8,258 nucleotides of DNA from NCBI GenBank assembly GCA_002331465.1, contig DCYM01000088.1, positions 1 through 8,258 of the forward strand, given 5' to 3'. Source of the stretch: Candidatus Neomicrothrix sp. UBA2110 (GTDB taxonomy: Bacteria > Actinomycetota > Acidimicrobiia > Acidimicrobiales > Poriferisodalaceae). A model generated the notes under the pieces. That model made no database searches. It saw only the letters and a list, made by a program, of their open reading frames with translations, and had not been told where the DNA came from. The translations under genes were made by a program, and so were the position numbers. Position 1 is the stretch's first letter, and each line of letters starts with the position of its first letter. Below, piece after piece: positions 1-6,327 of this stretch.

Positions 1-537
1 GGAGCTCGAAACGGGTCCCTGACATTGTTTGTCGGCGGAGAAGAAACAGTCGTTGAGCGAGTCATACCAGTACTCGAGAACCTTGGACTGGTGATACCGA
101 CGGGAAAGTTAGGTTCAGGCAATGTCGTGAAATTGGTCACAAACCAACTCTGGTTTGTTCACGCCGCTGCACTGGGAGAAGGCTTCGCCCTGGGCATGGC
201 GAATGGTGTCAGCCTCGAAACCCTTTGGTACGCGATCAAAGAATCGGTCGCCGACTCCTTTGTCGCCCGTCATGACGCCCCATCAATTTTTGCCGGGCAT
301 TATGACCCTAGTTTTCCCCTCGATCTATGCATGAAAGATCTCAAGCTCATTAACGAATTGTCGAAAGTAGTACGTACAGAACTGCCGTTAACTGAAACCG
401 CGTCAGAGATGTTCAGTCAGGCAGCCGATCGATACGGTCACGGTGCCGGAGAATTACACGTAGCAAGAAAGATCGAAGATGACGCCCAGTTGTCATTTCG
501 TATGGAAGGCGACTGGACGCCGCCCTGGGAACAATGA
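1..537 (+). CDS. 3-hydroxyisobutyrate dehydrogenase-like beta-hydroxyacid dehydrogenase, C-terminal part (5' truncated by window)
   Basis: The reading frame is open from base 1 (GARNGSLTLFVGG...) to TGA at 535-537, giving 178 residues. An internal TTG at 25 is not the real start. The fragment begins at the end of the Rossmann domain and contains the all-helical C-terminal domain. The family signature GSGNVVKLVTNQL is at fragment residues 38-50. Its Lys (K44, codon 130-132) matches the catalytic lysine of this family, and Asn48 matches the conserved partner. Family members oxidise 3-hydroxyisobutyrate or related beta-hydroxyacids with NAD(P); relatives reduce tartronate semialdehyde. The substrate-specificity motifs sit in the missing N-terminal half, so the exact substrate is open. 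The C-terminus ends in a Trp/Pro-rich tail (DWTPPWEQ). The next gene follows after one base, indicating an operon. Family assignment is firm; the specific reaction is not. Confidence 0.88.
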   Translation, partial: GARNGSLTLFVGGEETVVERVIPVLENLGLVIPTGKLGSGNVVKLVTNQLWFVHAAALGEGFALGMANGVSLETLWYAIKESVADSFVARHDAPSIFAGHYDPSFPLDLCMKDLKLINELSKVVRTELPLTETASEMFSQAADRYGHGAGELHVARKIEDDAQLSFRMEGDWTPPWEQ

Positions 538-538
538 G

Positions 539-1414
539 GTGACTTCGACGGCAAGTAGTCATCCGTTAGGTGACCTGATCGATTTAGTGAAATATCCGCT
601 CAATCATCCTGAAAGCCGCGATTACTGGGCCTCCGTGATGGCTGCCCGGAATCAGCTCGGAGTTGACGGGTGCGCTGTAATCAATGACTTCGTTCGCCCT
701 CAGGGGGTTACGGCACTGAATCAGGAGATTGTTTCGCAAAAACACACGACCCACTTCTCGAATCAGGCAATGAACCCTTATTTCCACTTTGAACACAACC
801 CCCACTTTTCTGATGACCACCCGATGAACACGTTTCTTGAACGTTCAAGTGGTTTCATTCCTGGTGATAGCTGGGATCCCTATGGCCCGATGAGTCAGAT
901 TTTTCGGGCCCCAGAAATGGTCGCATTCGTGGCTGCGTGTCTAGAGATTTCCGAACTCCACTGTTATGCCGATCCTCTCGCGGGATTGACATCAAATATT
1001 TTGGATCCGGGGCAACTTTTTACCTGGCACTTCGACACCAACGACTTCGCTGTCACGGTCTTGGTGCAACAAGCCGACAGCGGTGGTCTGTTTGAATATG
1101 CGCCCCAAATTAGAAGCGCTAAAACTGAAGGATTTGACCGCATCAGCAAAATCCTCGACGGCGGTCGCCACGAAGTAAAGACCCTCGACTTGCGACCAGG
1201 TGACCTGCAAATTTTCCAGGGGCGGCACTCTTTGCATCGGGTCAGTCGAGTATCAGCCGAGAGTTGTTCCCGGCACGCCGCTATCTACGCGTACACCGAA
1301 AAACCCGGCGTCATTGGTCGGGTCGAACGAACAACCCAGCTTTTCGGTCGGGTTCTTCCCGAGCATCTTGAAGCTGAACGCGAACGCGTTCGCAGCGACA
1401 AGCTGGTCGACTAA
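539..1414 (+). CDS. 2-oxoglutarate/Fe(II)-dependent oxygenase of the BesD/HalD-related group (probable hydroxylase)
   Basis: The product is 291 residues from GTG 539. This start is chosen because it lies one base after the previous stop, giving translational coupling, with a modest GGGA at 527-530. An in-frame ATG at 479 would overlap the previous gene by 59 bases. The double-stranded beta-helix core shows the iron facial triad: His164 and Asp166 in TWHFDTNDF, and the distal His233 in SLHRVSRV. Arg245 is a candidate for 2-oxoglutarate binding. GGLFEYAPQIR, and RPGDLQIFQGRH just before the distal His, are hallmarks of the group annotated as HalD/BesD-like or ArpA-like. True radical halogenases of that group replace Asp with Gly (HxG) to make room for chloride. 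Here the Asp is intact, so hydroxylation or desaturation is expected. The substrate is unknown; group members often act on small amino acids or their derivatives. No signal peptide is seen, so it is cytoplasmic. Confidence 0.8.
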   Translation: MTSTASSHPLGDLIDLVKYPLNHPESRDYWASVMAARNQLGVDGCAVINDFVRPQGVTALNQEIVSQKHTTHFSNQAMNPYFHFEHNPHFSDDHPMNTFLERSSGFIPGDSWDPYGPMSQIFRAPEMVAFVAACLEISELHCYADPLAGLTSNILDPGQLFTWHFDTNDFAVTVLVQQADSGGLFEYAPQIRSAKTEGFDRISKILDGGRHEVKTLDLRPGDLQIFQGRHSLHRVSRVSAESCSRHAAIYAYTEKPGVIGRVERTTQLFGRVLPEHLEAERERVRSDKLVD

Positions 1415-1475
1415 CCGATGCGCTGAAGACACCAAAGCGACAGCTTCATCAGTCGGCCGCCGTTACGATTGATTG

Positions 1476-2213
1476 ATGACCGGATCTACACCCACCCTCC
1501 TGCTGCTCCATGGCCTCGGCGCCACGGCACAAGTGTGGGATCCACTCATCGCGACAGCGAAATGGGCAGGACGAGTTCTTGCGCCTGATTTGCGCGGCCA
1601 CGGATCTGCCGGCTGGGCCGAAAGCTACTCGTTCGGTGGAATGGCCTCAGACGTGGCGGAACTTTTAGAAGTTGATGAAACCTATGTGGTACTCGGACAT
1701 TCGATGGGCGGCGGGGTGGGAGCAGCTCTCGCGACTGGTTTGTTCGGCCATCCACCCCGAGCGGTAGGGACTATTGGGGTAAAGATCGTTTGGTCTGACG
1801 AAGAGTTGGAGAAACTGCCTGACATTGCAGCAAAGCCACCGAGGTTCTTCAAAGATCGGGAAGAAGCTGCCGATTGGTTCCTGAAACTATCGGGGCTCTT
1901 TGGGGTAGTGGCTTCTGATAATCCCCTCACGGAACGGGGGGTGATTCACACTTCCGATGGTTGGAGGGCGAGCCAAGATCCGCGGAGCGTTCTGGTCGGC
2001 GCAGGTGCACCATCTTTTACCAAGATGTTTGAGGGTTTGTTGGCGCCGACGTTTATGTCGCTAGGGGAACATGACCCACTGGTTTCGCCAGCAGATCATC
2101 AAAATATGCCTACCGATCCTCCTCATGTATTTTCGGGATTGGGACACAACGCCATGGTTGAAGACCCAGCAACAGTGTGGTCATGGTTTTTTCAATCGGC
2201 TTCGCTCACCTGA
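1476..2213 (+). CDS. alpha/beta hydrolase (serine hydrolase)
   Basis: This 245-residue single-domain alpha/beta hydrolase starts at ATG 1476. A TTG one codon earlier is less likely. There is no strong Shine-Dalgarno. HGLG at residues 12-15 forms the oxyanion-hole loop. Ser76 in GHSMGG is the nucleophile elbow, Asp200 in GEHDPLV the acid, and His224 in GLGHNAM the base, so the triad is complete. The PDLRGHG strand-turn is typical of esterases, lactonases and enol-lactone hydrolases in this superfamily. The cap region (about residues 105-165) contains no motif I can link to a substrate. It lies 61 bases after the oxygenase on the same strand, probably in the same transcript, so it might hydrolyse a related ester or lactone; that is inference. 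Its last 33 bases overlap the convergent membrane-protein gene. There is no signal peptide. Confidence 0.88.
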   Translation: MTGSTPTLLLLHGLGATAQVWDPLIATAKWAGRVLAPDLRGHGSAGWAESYSFGGMASDVAELLEVDETYVVLGHSMGGGVGAALATGLFGHPPRAVGTIGVKIVWSDEELEKLPDIAAKPPRFFKDREEAADWFLKLSGLFGVVASDNPLTERGVIHTSDGWRASQDPRSVLVGAGAPSFTKMFEGLLAPTFMSLGEHDPLVSPADHQNMPTDPPHVFSGLGHNAMVEDPATVWSWFFQSASLT

Positions 2214-2570
2214 ATTCGAACCCGAAATCGCTAACGCGACTACCGCGAATGTGACAACCATCAACGCAGTGTGCACCGCTTTGAATTCAAAAGACCAGTT
2301 ACTGTCGATCAAAATGCCAGTTCCGCGGACTAGCCAAAAGCCAATGGACCAAGTTGCCAACCATTTGAGCTGCTGAGTTCCTTGGTGGCCTGAAATCAAC
2401 TGACCCAGGACCGCGGCAGCGAGCCCTAGAAAGATTCCCGCGGCCCCCAGTCTCCATGCAACGCCAGCGACTTCAAGATCTTGATTTGTCAATACATTGC
2501 GGACGCGAGAAATCCAAACAAGAAAAGTCCACGTCAGAAGCGGAGCGATCCGCCATTTGCTTGCTCTCAC
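2181..2570 (-). CDS. hypothetical four-helix integral membrane protein
   Basis: The product is 129 residues with about four hydrophobic segments: residues 8-20, 41-59, 69-87 and 98-115. A charged loop after helix 1 (SRVRNVLTNQDLE, 21-33) and a basic, Ser-rich C-terminal tail look like a membrane-anchored topology. It starts at GTG 2570, which overlaps the upstream SDR stop as GTGA. A good Shine-Dalgarno (GAGG, minus strand 2578-2575) sits inside the SDR end, so the two are probably translationally coupled. I judge it real rather than a shadow frame because of the coupling, the coherent hydrophobic pattern and the absence of any credible competing gene between 2214 and 2566. I have the impression that similar small membrane proteins (W-x-x-R-x-R-N near helix 1) occur in Acidimicrobiia, but cannot verify it. 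The function is unknown; being last in an acyl-CoA operon does not define a role. Confidence 0.72.
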   Translation of the reverse strand: MRASKWRIAPLLTWTFLVWISRVRNVLTNQDLEVAGVAWRLGAAGIFLGLAAAVLGQLISGHQGTQQLKWLATWSIGFWLVRGTGILIDSNWSFEFKAVHTALMVVTFAVVALAISGSNSGERSRLKKP

Positions 2571-3337
2571 CCATCCTCAAGAGGCAACTCGCCCGCTATA
2601 CGAATGAGTTCTCCACCATCAATGTTGAGAATATTGCCTGTCACCCAAGATGCAGCCGCGGACAGGTAAAGAGCGGCTTCGCCTATGTCTTCGGGCTCTC
2701 CAAGGCGTTGGAGCGGCAACATGTCGGAAATCATTTGTCCCCGAGGTCCGTCCCACAACACCTTCGCGAAGTCGGTGCGAATCAAACCTGGCGCAATGCA
2801 ATTCACTCGAACCATGGGGCCTAATTCCGCCGCTAATTGTCGCGTCATGTGCATTAAGGCGTCTTTAAACATGCAATAAACACCTAACGCTTCGCTCGTG
2901 GTGTGACCTCCCACGGACGCTATGTTGATAACTGATCCGCCGTGCTCTTGCATCCACTTCTGCCACGCCGTTTGGGTCCACTGCATCGGGGCTCGGAGGT
3001 TTACTTCGTAGGTCTTATCTAGCCGCGGGAGGTCACAGTCGATCATCGGTCCTGCCCACGGATTTGTTGCAGCATTATTCACGAGGATGTCAACCGCGCC
3101 GAATCGTTCGATTGTCGCGTCGATGACTCGCTCAGCTTCCTCAAGGTGGCCGATATGAGATGCTATGTAGTCGCTGTCGCCACCGATGTCGGCCAGAGCG
3201 GCTTCGCATTTCTCTGCCTTACGACTGGTGATCATTACCTGCGCTCCCGCTGCAGCAAAAGTGGTCGCAATTCCTTTCCCAATGCCAGCCGAGCCCCCTG
3301 TTATAAGCGCTGTTTTTCCGTCAAGTCGTAAATCCAT
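2567..3337 (-). CDS. SDR-family NAD(P)-dependent oxidoreductase with complete active site
   Basis: This 256-residue classical short-chain dehydrogenase/reductase has the usual length. TGGSAGIG at residues 13-20 is the glycine-rich cofactor loop, and NNAAT (87-91) stabilises the central sheet. The catalytic tetrad is complete: Asn113, Ser141 (INIAS), Tyr154 and Lys158 (YCMFK). IAPGLIRTDF follows the active site and LNIDGGE closes the fold. TSRK at 37-40 after beta-2 puts a basic pair where NADPH-preferring enzymes often have one, so NADPH use is possible but unproven. ATG 3337 is preceded by AAGGG (minus strand 3352-3348). It begins 26 bases after the acyl-CoA dehydrogenase stop and overlaps the next gene by 4 bases, so co-transcription is likely. 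It plausibly oxidises or reduces a beta-hydroxy/keto intermediate of the same pathway. FabG-like or hydroxyacyl-CoA dehydrogenase roles cannot be separated by sequence alone. Confidence 0.9.
   Translation of the reverse strand: MDLRLDGKTALITGGSAGIGKGIATTFAAAGAQVMITSRKAEKCEAALADIGGDSDYIASHIGHLEEAERVIDATIERFGAVDILVNNAATNPWAGPMIDCDLPRLDKTYEVNLRAPMQWTQTAWQKWMQEHGGSVINIASVGGHTTSEALGVYCMFKDALMHMTRQLAAELGPMVRVNCIAPGLIRTDFAKVLWDGPRGQMISDMLPLQRLGEPEDIGEAALYLSAAASWVTGNILNIDGGELIRIAGELPLEDG
2570..2578 (-). promoter_or_regulatory. coupled ribosome binding site and GTGA stop/start overlap
   Basis: On the minus strand GAGG (2578-2575) lies 4 bases before the GTG at 2570, and the SDR stop TGA (2569-2567) overlaps that GTG as GTGA. 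This fixes the start of the membrane-protein gene and suggests translational coupling within the transcript. Confidence 0.65.
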
Positions 3338-3363
3338 GTTGACTTTTCCCTTCGTAGTCCAGT

Positions 3364-4614
3364 TCAGTTTTTTCCGATTTCATTCCAAGGCCCACTATCA
3401 GCTCGCGGCTCGCGAGGGAGCCCCAAGACTCGATCACCAACAATGTTGCGTTGTACCTCTGATGTGCCCGCATAGATAGTGCCCGGGCGAGCCCCAAGCA
3501 TGGTCTGCACCCAAGCCAGCGTCGAAAATTCGGCGCCAATGGCGTCAGTCTGAATTCCGTGAGCTGCCGGGTGACCACTAGGTGTCATGGCCTCCGCTCC
3601 AAGTATGTGCATTGTCTTTTCGGTAAACCACGTGTGGTATTCACTCCAAATAAGTTTATGGAGCGACGATTCTGGTCCTGGAGTGTTACCGGCGAGAACT
3701 GACGTGACTTGTCGTTGCCCCATCCATTTCATAATTTCTACTGTGCTGTGTGCGCGTGCAAGGTCTTGCCGCATCAGAGGATCACTGGTGAGTCCACGTT
3801 GTTGCGCGACAGCCGACACTCTGTCGAACTCATCTCTAAATCGAACAGCGTCAGTTGTCGCGCCGTGACCTCGCTCAAATCCTAGAAGTACGTTTGCCAC
3901 TCGCCAGCCGTCATTTACGTCACCAACCACGTTTTCTTTAGGGGCCTTTGCATCGCTGAAAAACACTTCGTTGAAGTCATGTCGGTTACTGATGTTGATA
4001 ATGGGTCGGCATTCGACACCTTCTTGTTGCATGGGAACGAGAAGGAAGGAAATGCCTTTGTGTTTTGGCGCCTCTGGAGCGGTTCGACACAACACAAAAA
4101 TCCAGTTGGCCGTGTGGCCACTTGATGTCCAAACTTTTTGGCCGTTAATCACCCACTCGTCACCATCAAGGACAGCACGAGTACCAAGATTCGCCAAGTC
4201 TGATCCACTGTTCGGTTCGCTATATCCCTGACACCATCGATCTTCACCGCTAATGATCCGCGGGAGGAACTTACGTTTTTGTTCTTCGCTTCCACACTGA
4301 ATAATTGCGTTTCCTACCATCGTGATAGAAAAGCCATCGTTTTGGTTGCCTTCGGGTACTCCAGCTTTCGCGAATTCCTCAGCAAGGACAATCCGTTCGA
4401 TTTCGCTGAGGCCTGCTCCTCCGTATTCTTCGGGCCAGGACACCGCAAGCAGGCGATTCTCCGCCAGGAGGGCTCGCCATTCCTCGACGAAACGATCTTG
4501 AGAAAGTTCGTCGAGGCCCCCAAGACCGTTCCAGTTACTTGGTAGATGCTCACCCAAAAAGCCTTGAATTTTCTGACGATATGTTTCGGCCTCATGGTTG
4601 TAAGTCGGATGCAT
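3364..4614 (-). CDS. acyl-CoA dehydrogenase (FAD-dependent, FadE-type)
   Basis: The product is 416 residues, slightly longer than the typical 380-400. It introduces an alpha,beta double bond into an acyl-CoA, passing electrons through FAD to an electron-transfer flavoprotein. The N-terminal helical domain spans about 1-125. The FAD/substrate signature YSEPNSGSDLA is at 131-141, and NGQKVWTSSG (157-166) is the family beta-domain core. The C-terminal helical domain has AGTSEVQRNIVGDRVLGLPR at 382-401. The Glu that acts as base in medium-chain enzymes would sit at residue 382 but is Ala here. Glu247 in the FERG segment aligns with the alternative base position known from isovaleryl-CoA dehydrogenase. 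This layout is common in actinobacterial FadE enzymes acting on branched or cyclic acyl groups. ATG 4614 is backed by AGGG six bases upstream. It is the second gene of the minus-strand block. Confidence 0.93.
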   Translation of the reverse strand: MHPTYNHEAETYRQKIQGFLGEHLPSNWNGLGGLDELSQDRFVEEWRALLAENRLLAVSWPEEYGGAGLSEIERIVLAEEFAKAGVPEGNQNDGFSITMVGNAIIQCGSEEQKRKFLPRIISGEDRWCQGYSEPNSGSDLANLGTRAVLDGDEWVINGQKVWTSSGHTANWIFVLCRTAPEAPKHKGISFLLVPMQQEGVECRPIINISNRHDFNEVFFSDAKAPKENVVGDVNDGWRVANVLLGFERGHGATTDAVRFRDEFDRVSAVAQQRGLTSDPLMRQDLARAHSTVEIMKWMGQRQVTSVLAGNTPGPESSLHKLIWSEYHTWFTEKTMHILGAEAMTPSGHPAAHGIQTDAIGAEFSTLAWVQTMLGARPGTIYAGTSEVQRNIVGDRVLGLPREPRADSGPWNEIGKN

Positions 4615-4701
4615 GTGTTTCCCTAATTAGCAGACACCATTAGTGAATCATGGCAGAACCCCTCCGCGCTTACCCAAAGAGGCAAAGGACGCTTTCGAGA
4701 G
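4615..4701. other. 87-base intergenic gap within the minus-strand block
   Basis: This separates the carboxyltransferase stop from the acyl-CoA dehydrogenase start. An 8-base palindrome (CTAATTAG, 4623-4630) overlaps the Shine-Dalgarno AGGG of the dehydrogenase. There is no clear terminator hairpin with a T-run and no convincing -10/-35 pair, so read-through is likely but an internal promoter cannot be excluded. Confidence 0.35.
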
Positions 4702-6264
4702 CTACGGCCGGTAACTGAATGACGACGGACCCAACGTGAGGGCACGTTGCGCCAGTTCGACCCATTCACACAAAAGCGGTCGTGTGTCGCGCGGATCGAT
4801 GATTTCTTCTATCTCGAAGAACTCCGCTGCACGATGTGGCGATCTAACCCGGTTGAGCCTGTCTCTAATTTCCTCGAGAAGGCTTTCCGGGTCGTCGGAA
4901 TCAGCCAGATCTTGTTTGTAGGCAACCTCGATTCCTCCTTCAATTGGGAGGGAGCCCCAATCACCAGATGGCCAGGCATAACGAAGACTCCGATACCCAG
5001 GTTTGTTGTTTGCGGCTCCGGCTACGCCGAAGGCTTTCCGGATCACAACACACGCGAACGGGGTAGTTAATTGGCCTAACGCAGCTAATGCTTGGGATCC
5101 GTAACGAATGGTTGCGTTCTCCTCTGATTCTTTGCCGATCAAAAATCCAGGGCAGTCTTCAAGATGCACTACGGGCAGATGAAAAGTGGATGCGGTATCG
5201 AGTAATCGAATGAGTTTTCGGCAACCGTCAGCGGTCCACGCTCCACCGTACTGATATGGATCTTCAGCGAACACCGCTACCGGGTATCCATCCAAGCGAG
5301 CGAATCCTGTGATGATTGACTTCCCCCAAGAACACCCAATTTCAAAAAACGAACCACCGTCAAATACGGAGTCAACAATTTTTCGCATCTGATAGACCCG
5401 GCGCGGCTCTCGAGGCACGGCGGACAGAAGAGCTTCCTCCCTGCGGTCAGTTGGGTCTCCGGTTACCGTTCGAGGCGCAGTCTCATCAATGCTCGAAGGA
5501 AGGTAAGACAGAAATGCCTTGGCACGAGCAAAGGCCTCCTCTTCAGTGTCAACGGCGTCATCTATAGCTCCATTTGAGGTGTGGATATCGGCATGCCCTA
5601 GTTCTTCTTTGCCGTGATCACCTAATTGCGCCTGTTCGACCAGGGCCGGCCCAGCGATCATCATTTGGGCGCTCTCTCGCACAATCACTGAATAGTGAGA
5701 AGTTGCGACACGAGCTGCACCGATACCTGCCACTGAACCCAGTGCCAGCGACACCGACGGCGCGACCGCCAGGTGATTCACCACTGTTTCCCAACCGCTG
5801 AGTTGGGGAATGTAGGTCCGTCCTGCAGTTTCGATGGTTTTTACTGATCCTCCGCCGCCCATTCCGTCGACAAGCCGCACATGAGGCAGTTTCAGCTCGA
5901 ACGCCATTCCTTCCGCCGTGTTGCGTTTCTGCGGGAGCGTCGCATCAGCAGACCCACCTCGAACCGTGAAGTCATCGCCAGAAACCAGCACGGGTCGATC
6001 GTCGACCCGGGCTAACCCGAACAAAAAATTCGACGGGGTTAGGGCCACTAGCTTTCCGTCCTCGTCGTAGCTCGCGACGCCCGCCGTTTTACCTATCTCG
6101 TGAAAAGATGCGGGATCAACGATTGCTGCGATCCGTTCACGAACCGTTAACTTGCCGAAAAAGTGTTGCCGTTCAACTTTCTCTGCACCACCGAGCTCAT
6201 CAGCGAATGCTTCTCGTCGACGCAATTCTTCGATCTCGGCTTCCCAGCTCACTCTTAGTTCCAA
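4702..6264 (-). CDS. acyl-CoA carboxylase, carboxyltransferase (beta) subunit
   Basis: The product is 520 residues, normal for PccB/MccB-type subunits (about 510-550), with two crotonase-fold halves. It moves CO2 from carboxybiotin to an acyl-CoA and needs an alpha subunit with biotin carboxylase and biotin carrier domains. KLTVRERI (38-45) is the N-terminal family motif. GMGGGGSVK (134-142) and GSVAGIGAARVAT (176-188) are the first-half loops. DCPGFLIGKESE (370-381) and RKAFGVAGAANN (409-420) are the second-half loops, followed by YAWPSGDWGSLPIEGG (429-444). The two loop regions differ from the usual PCAGGAVYSP and RKAYGGAYxxM of propionyl-CoA carboxylases. The start is TTG 6264 or GTG 6252; an in-frame TGA two codons before the TTG excludes anything longer. 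No alpha subunit lies in this window. The acyl substrate is unknown. It is probably the first gene of the operon, 87 bases before the acyl-CoA dehydrogenase. Confidence 0.9.
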   Translation of the reverse strand: MELRVSWEAEIEELRRREAFADELGGAEKVERQHFFGKLTVRERIAAIVDPASFHEIGKTAGVASYDEDGKLVALTPSNFLFGLARVDDRPVLVSGDDFTVRGGSADATLPQKRNTAEGMAFELKLPHVRLVDGMGGGGSVKTIETAGRTYIPQLSGWETVVNHLAVAPSVSLALGSVAGIGAARVATSHYSVIVRESAQMMIAGPALVEQAQLGDHGKEELGHADIHTSNGAIDDAVDTEEEAFARAKAFLSYLPSSIDETAPRTVTGDPTDRREEALLSAVPREPRRVYQMRKIVDSVFDGGSFFEIGCSWGKSIITGFARLDGYPVAVFAEDPYQYGGAWTADGCRKLIRLLDTASTFHLPVVHLEDCPGFLIGKESEENATIRYGSQALAALGQLTTPFACVVIRKAFGVAGAANNKPGYRSLRYAWPSGDWGSLPIEGGIEVAYKQDLADSDDPESLLEEIRDRLNRVRSPHRAAEFFEIEEIIDPRDTRPLLCEWVELAQRALTLGPSSFSYRP

Positions 6265-6327
6265 TCTTCAGTCGGCCCGGCGAGCCTAGAGCGCCGTGTA
6301 CGGCTCTATCTCGATAAGTTCATTCAA
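6265..6327. promoter_or_regulatory. divergent intergenic region with two short inverted repeats (candidate operator)
   Basis: This 63-base gap lies between the divergent carboxyltransferase (minus) and thioesterase (plus) genes and must hold both promoters unless these sit within coding sequence. It contains GCCGT-GT-ACGGC at 6293-6304, flanked by AGA/TCT that extend the symmetry with a two-base bulge. TATC-TC-GATA follows at 6307-6316. Paired dyads in a divergent promoter are typical of TetR- or GntR-type repressor sites. No such regulator is encoded in the window, and I see no strong -35/-10 pair. The operator role is inference. Confidence 0.35.

Noticed and set aside
479..538. Upstream ATG at 479 as the oxygenase start
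   Set aside because: It would overlap the preceding gene by 59 bases and add a segment that is only a shifted reading of that gene. GTG 539 directly after the stop fits coupling better.
1022..1042. Calling the oxygenase a radical halogenase
   Set aside because: The iron motif is His-Phe-Asp. Halogenases of this group have Gly (or Ala) in place of the Asp.
1200..1472. 90-residue plus-strand open frame across the end of the oxygenase
   Set aside because: It lies almost wholly within the oxygenase gene in another frame, has low-complexity Ser/Thr/Arg composition and no recognisable motif.
2181..2213. Bidirectional terminator at the convergent gene ends
   Set aside because: The two coding sequences overlap here, and no stem with a T-run is visible on either strand.
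2456..2824. 122-residue plus-strand open frame opposite the SDR and membrane-protein genes
   Set aside because: It is antisense to a clear SDR with all family motifs, and its translation lacks coherent hydrophobic or domain structure.
3915..4595. Additional minus-strand frames overlapping the acyl-CoA dehydrogenase
   Set aside because: These are alternative frames of a gene with complete family motifs, and none shows a domain or a ribosome binding site.
4623..4630. CTAATTAG palindrome as an operator
   Set aside because: It is only 8 bases, AT-rich and overlaps the Shine-Dalgarno. A chance occurrence is likely and no partner site is seen.
5316..5801. Two plus-strand open frames inside the carboxyltransferase gene
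   Set aside because: They are antisense shadows of a well-supported coding sequence, with Arg/Pro/Gln-rich composition.
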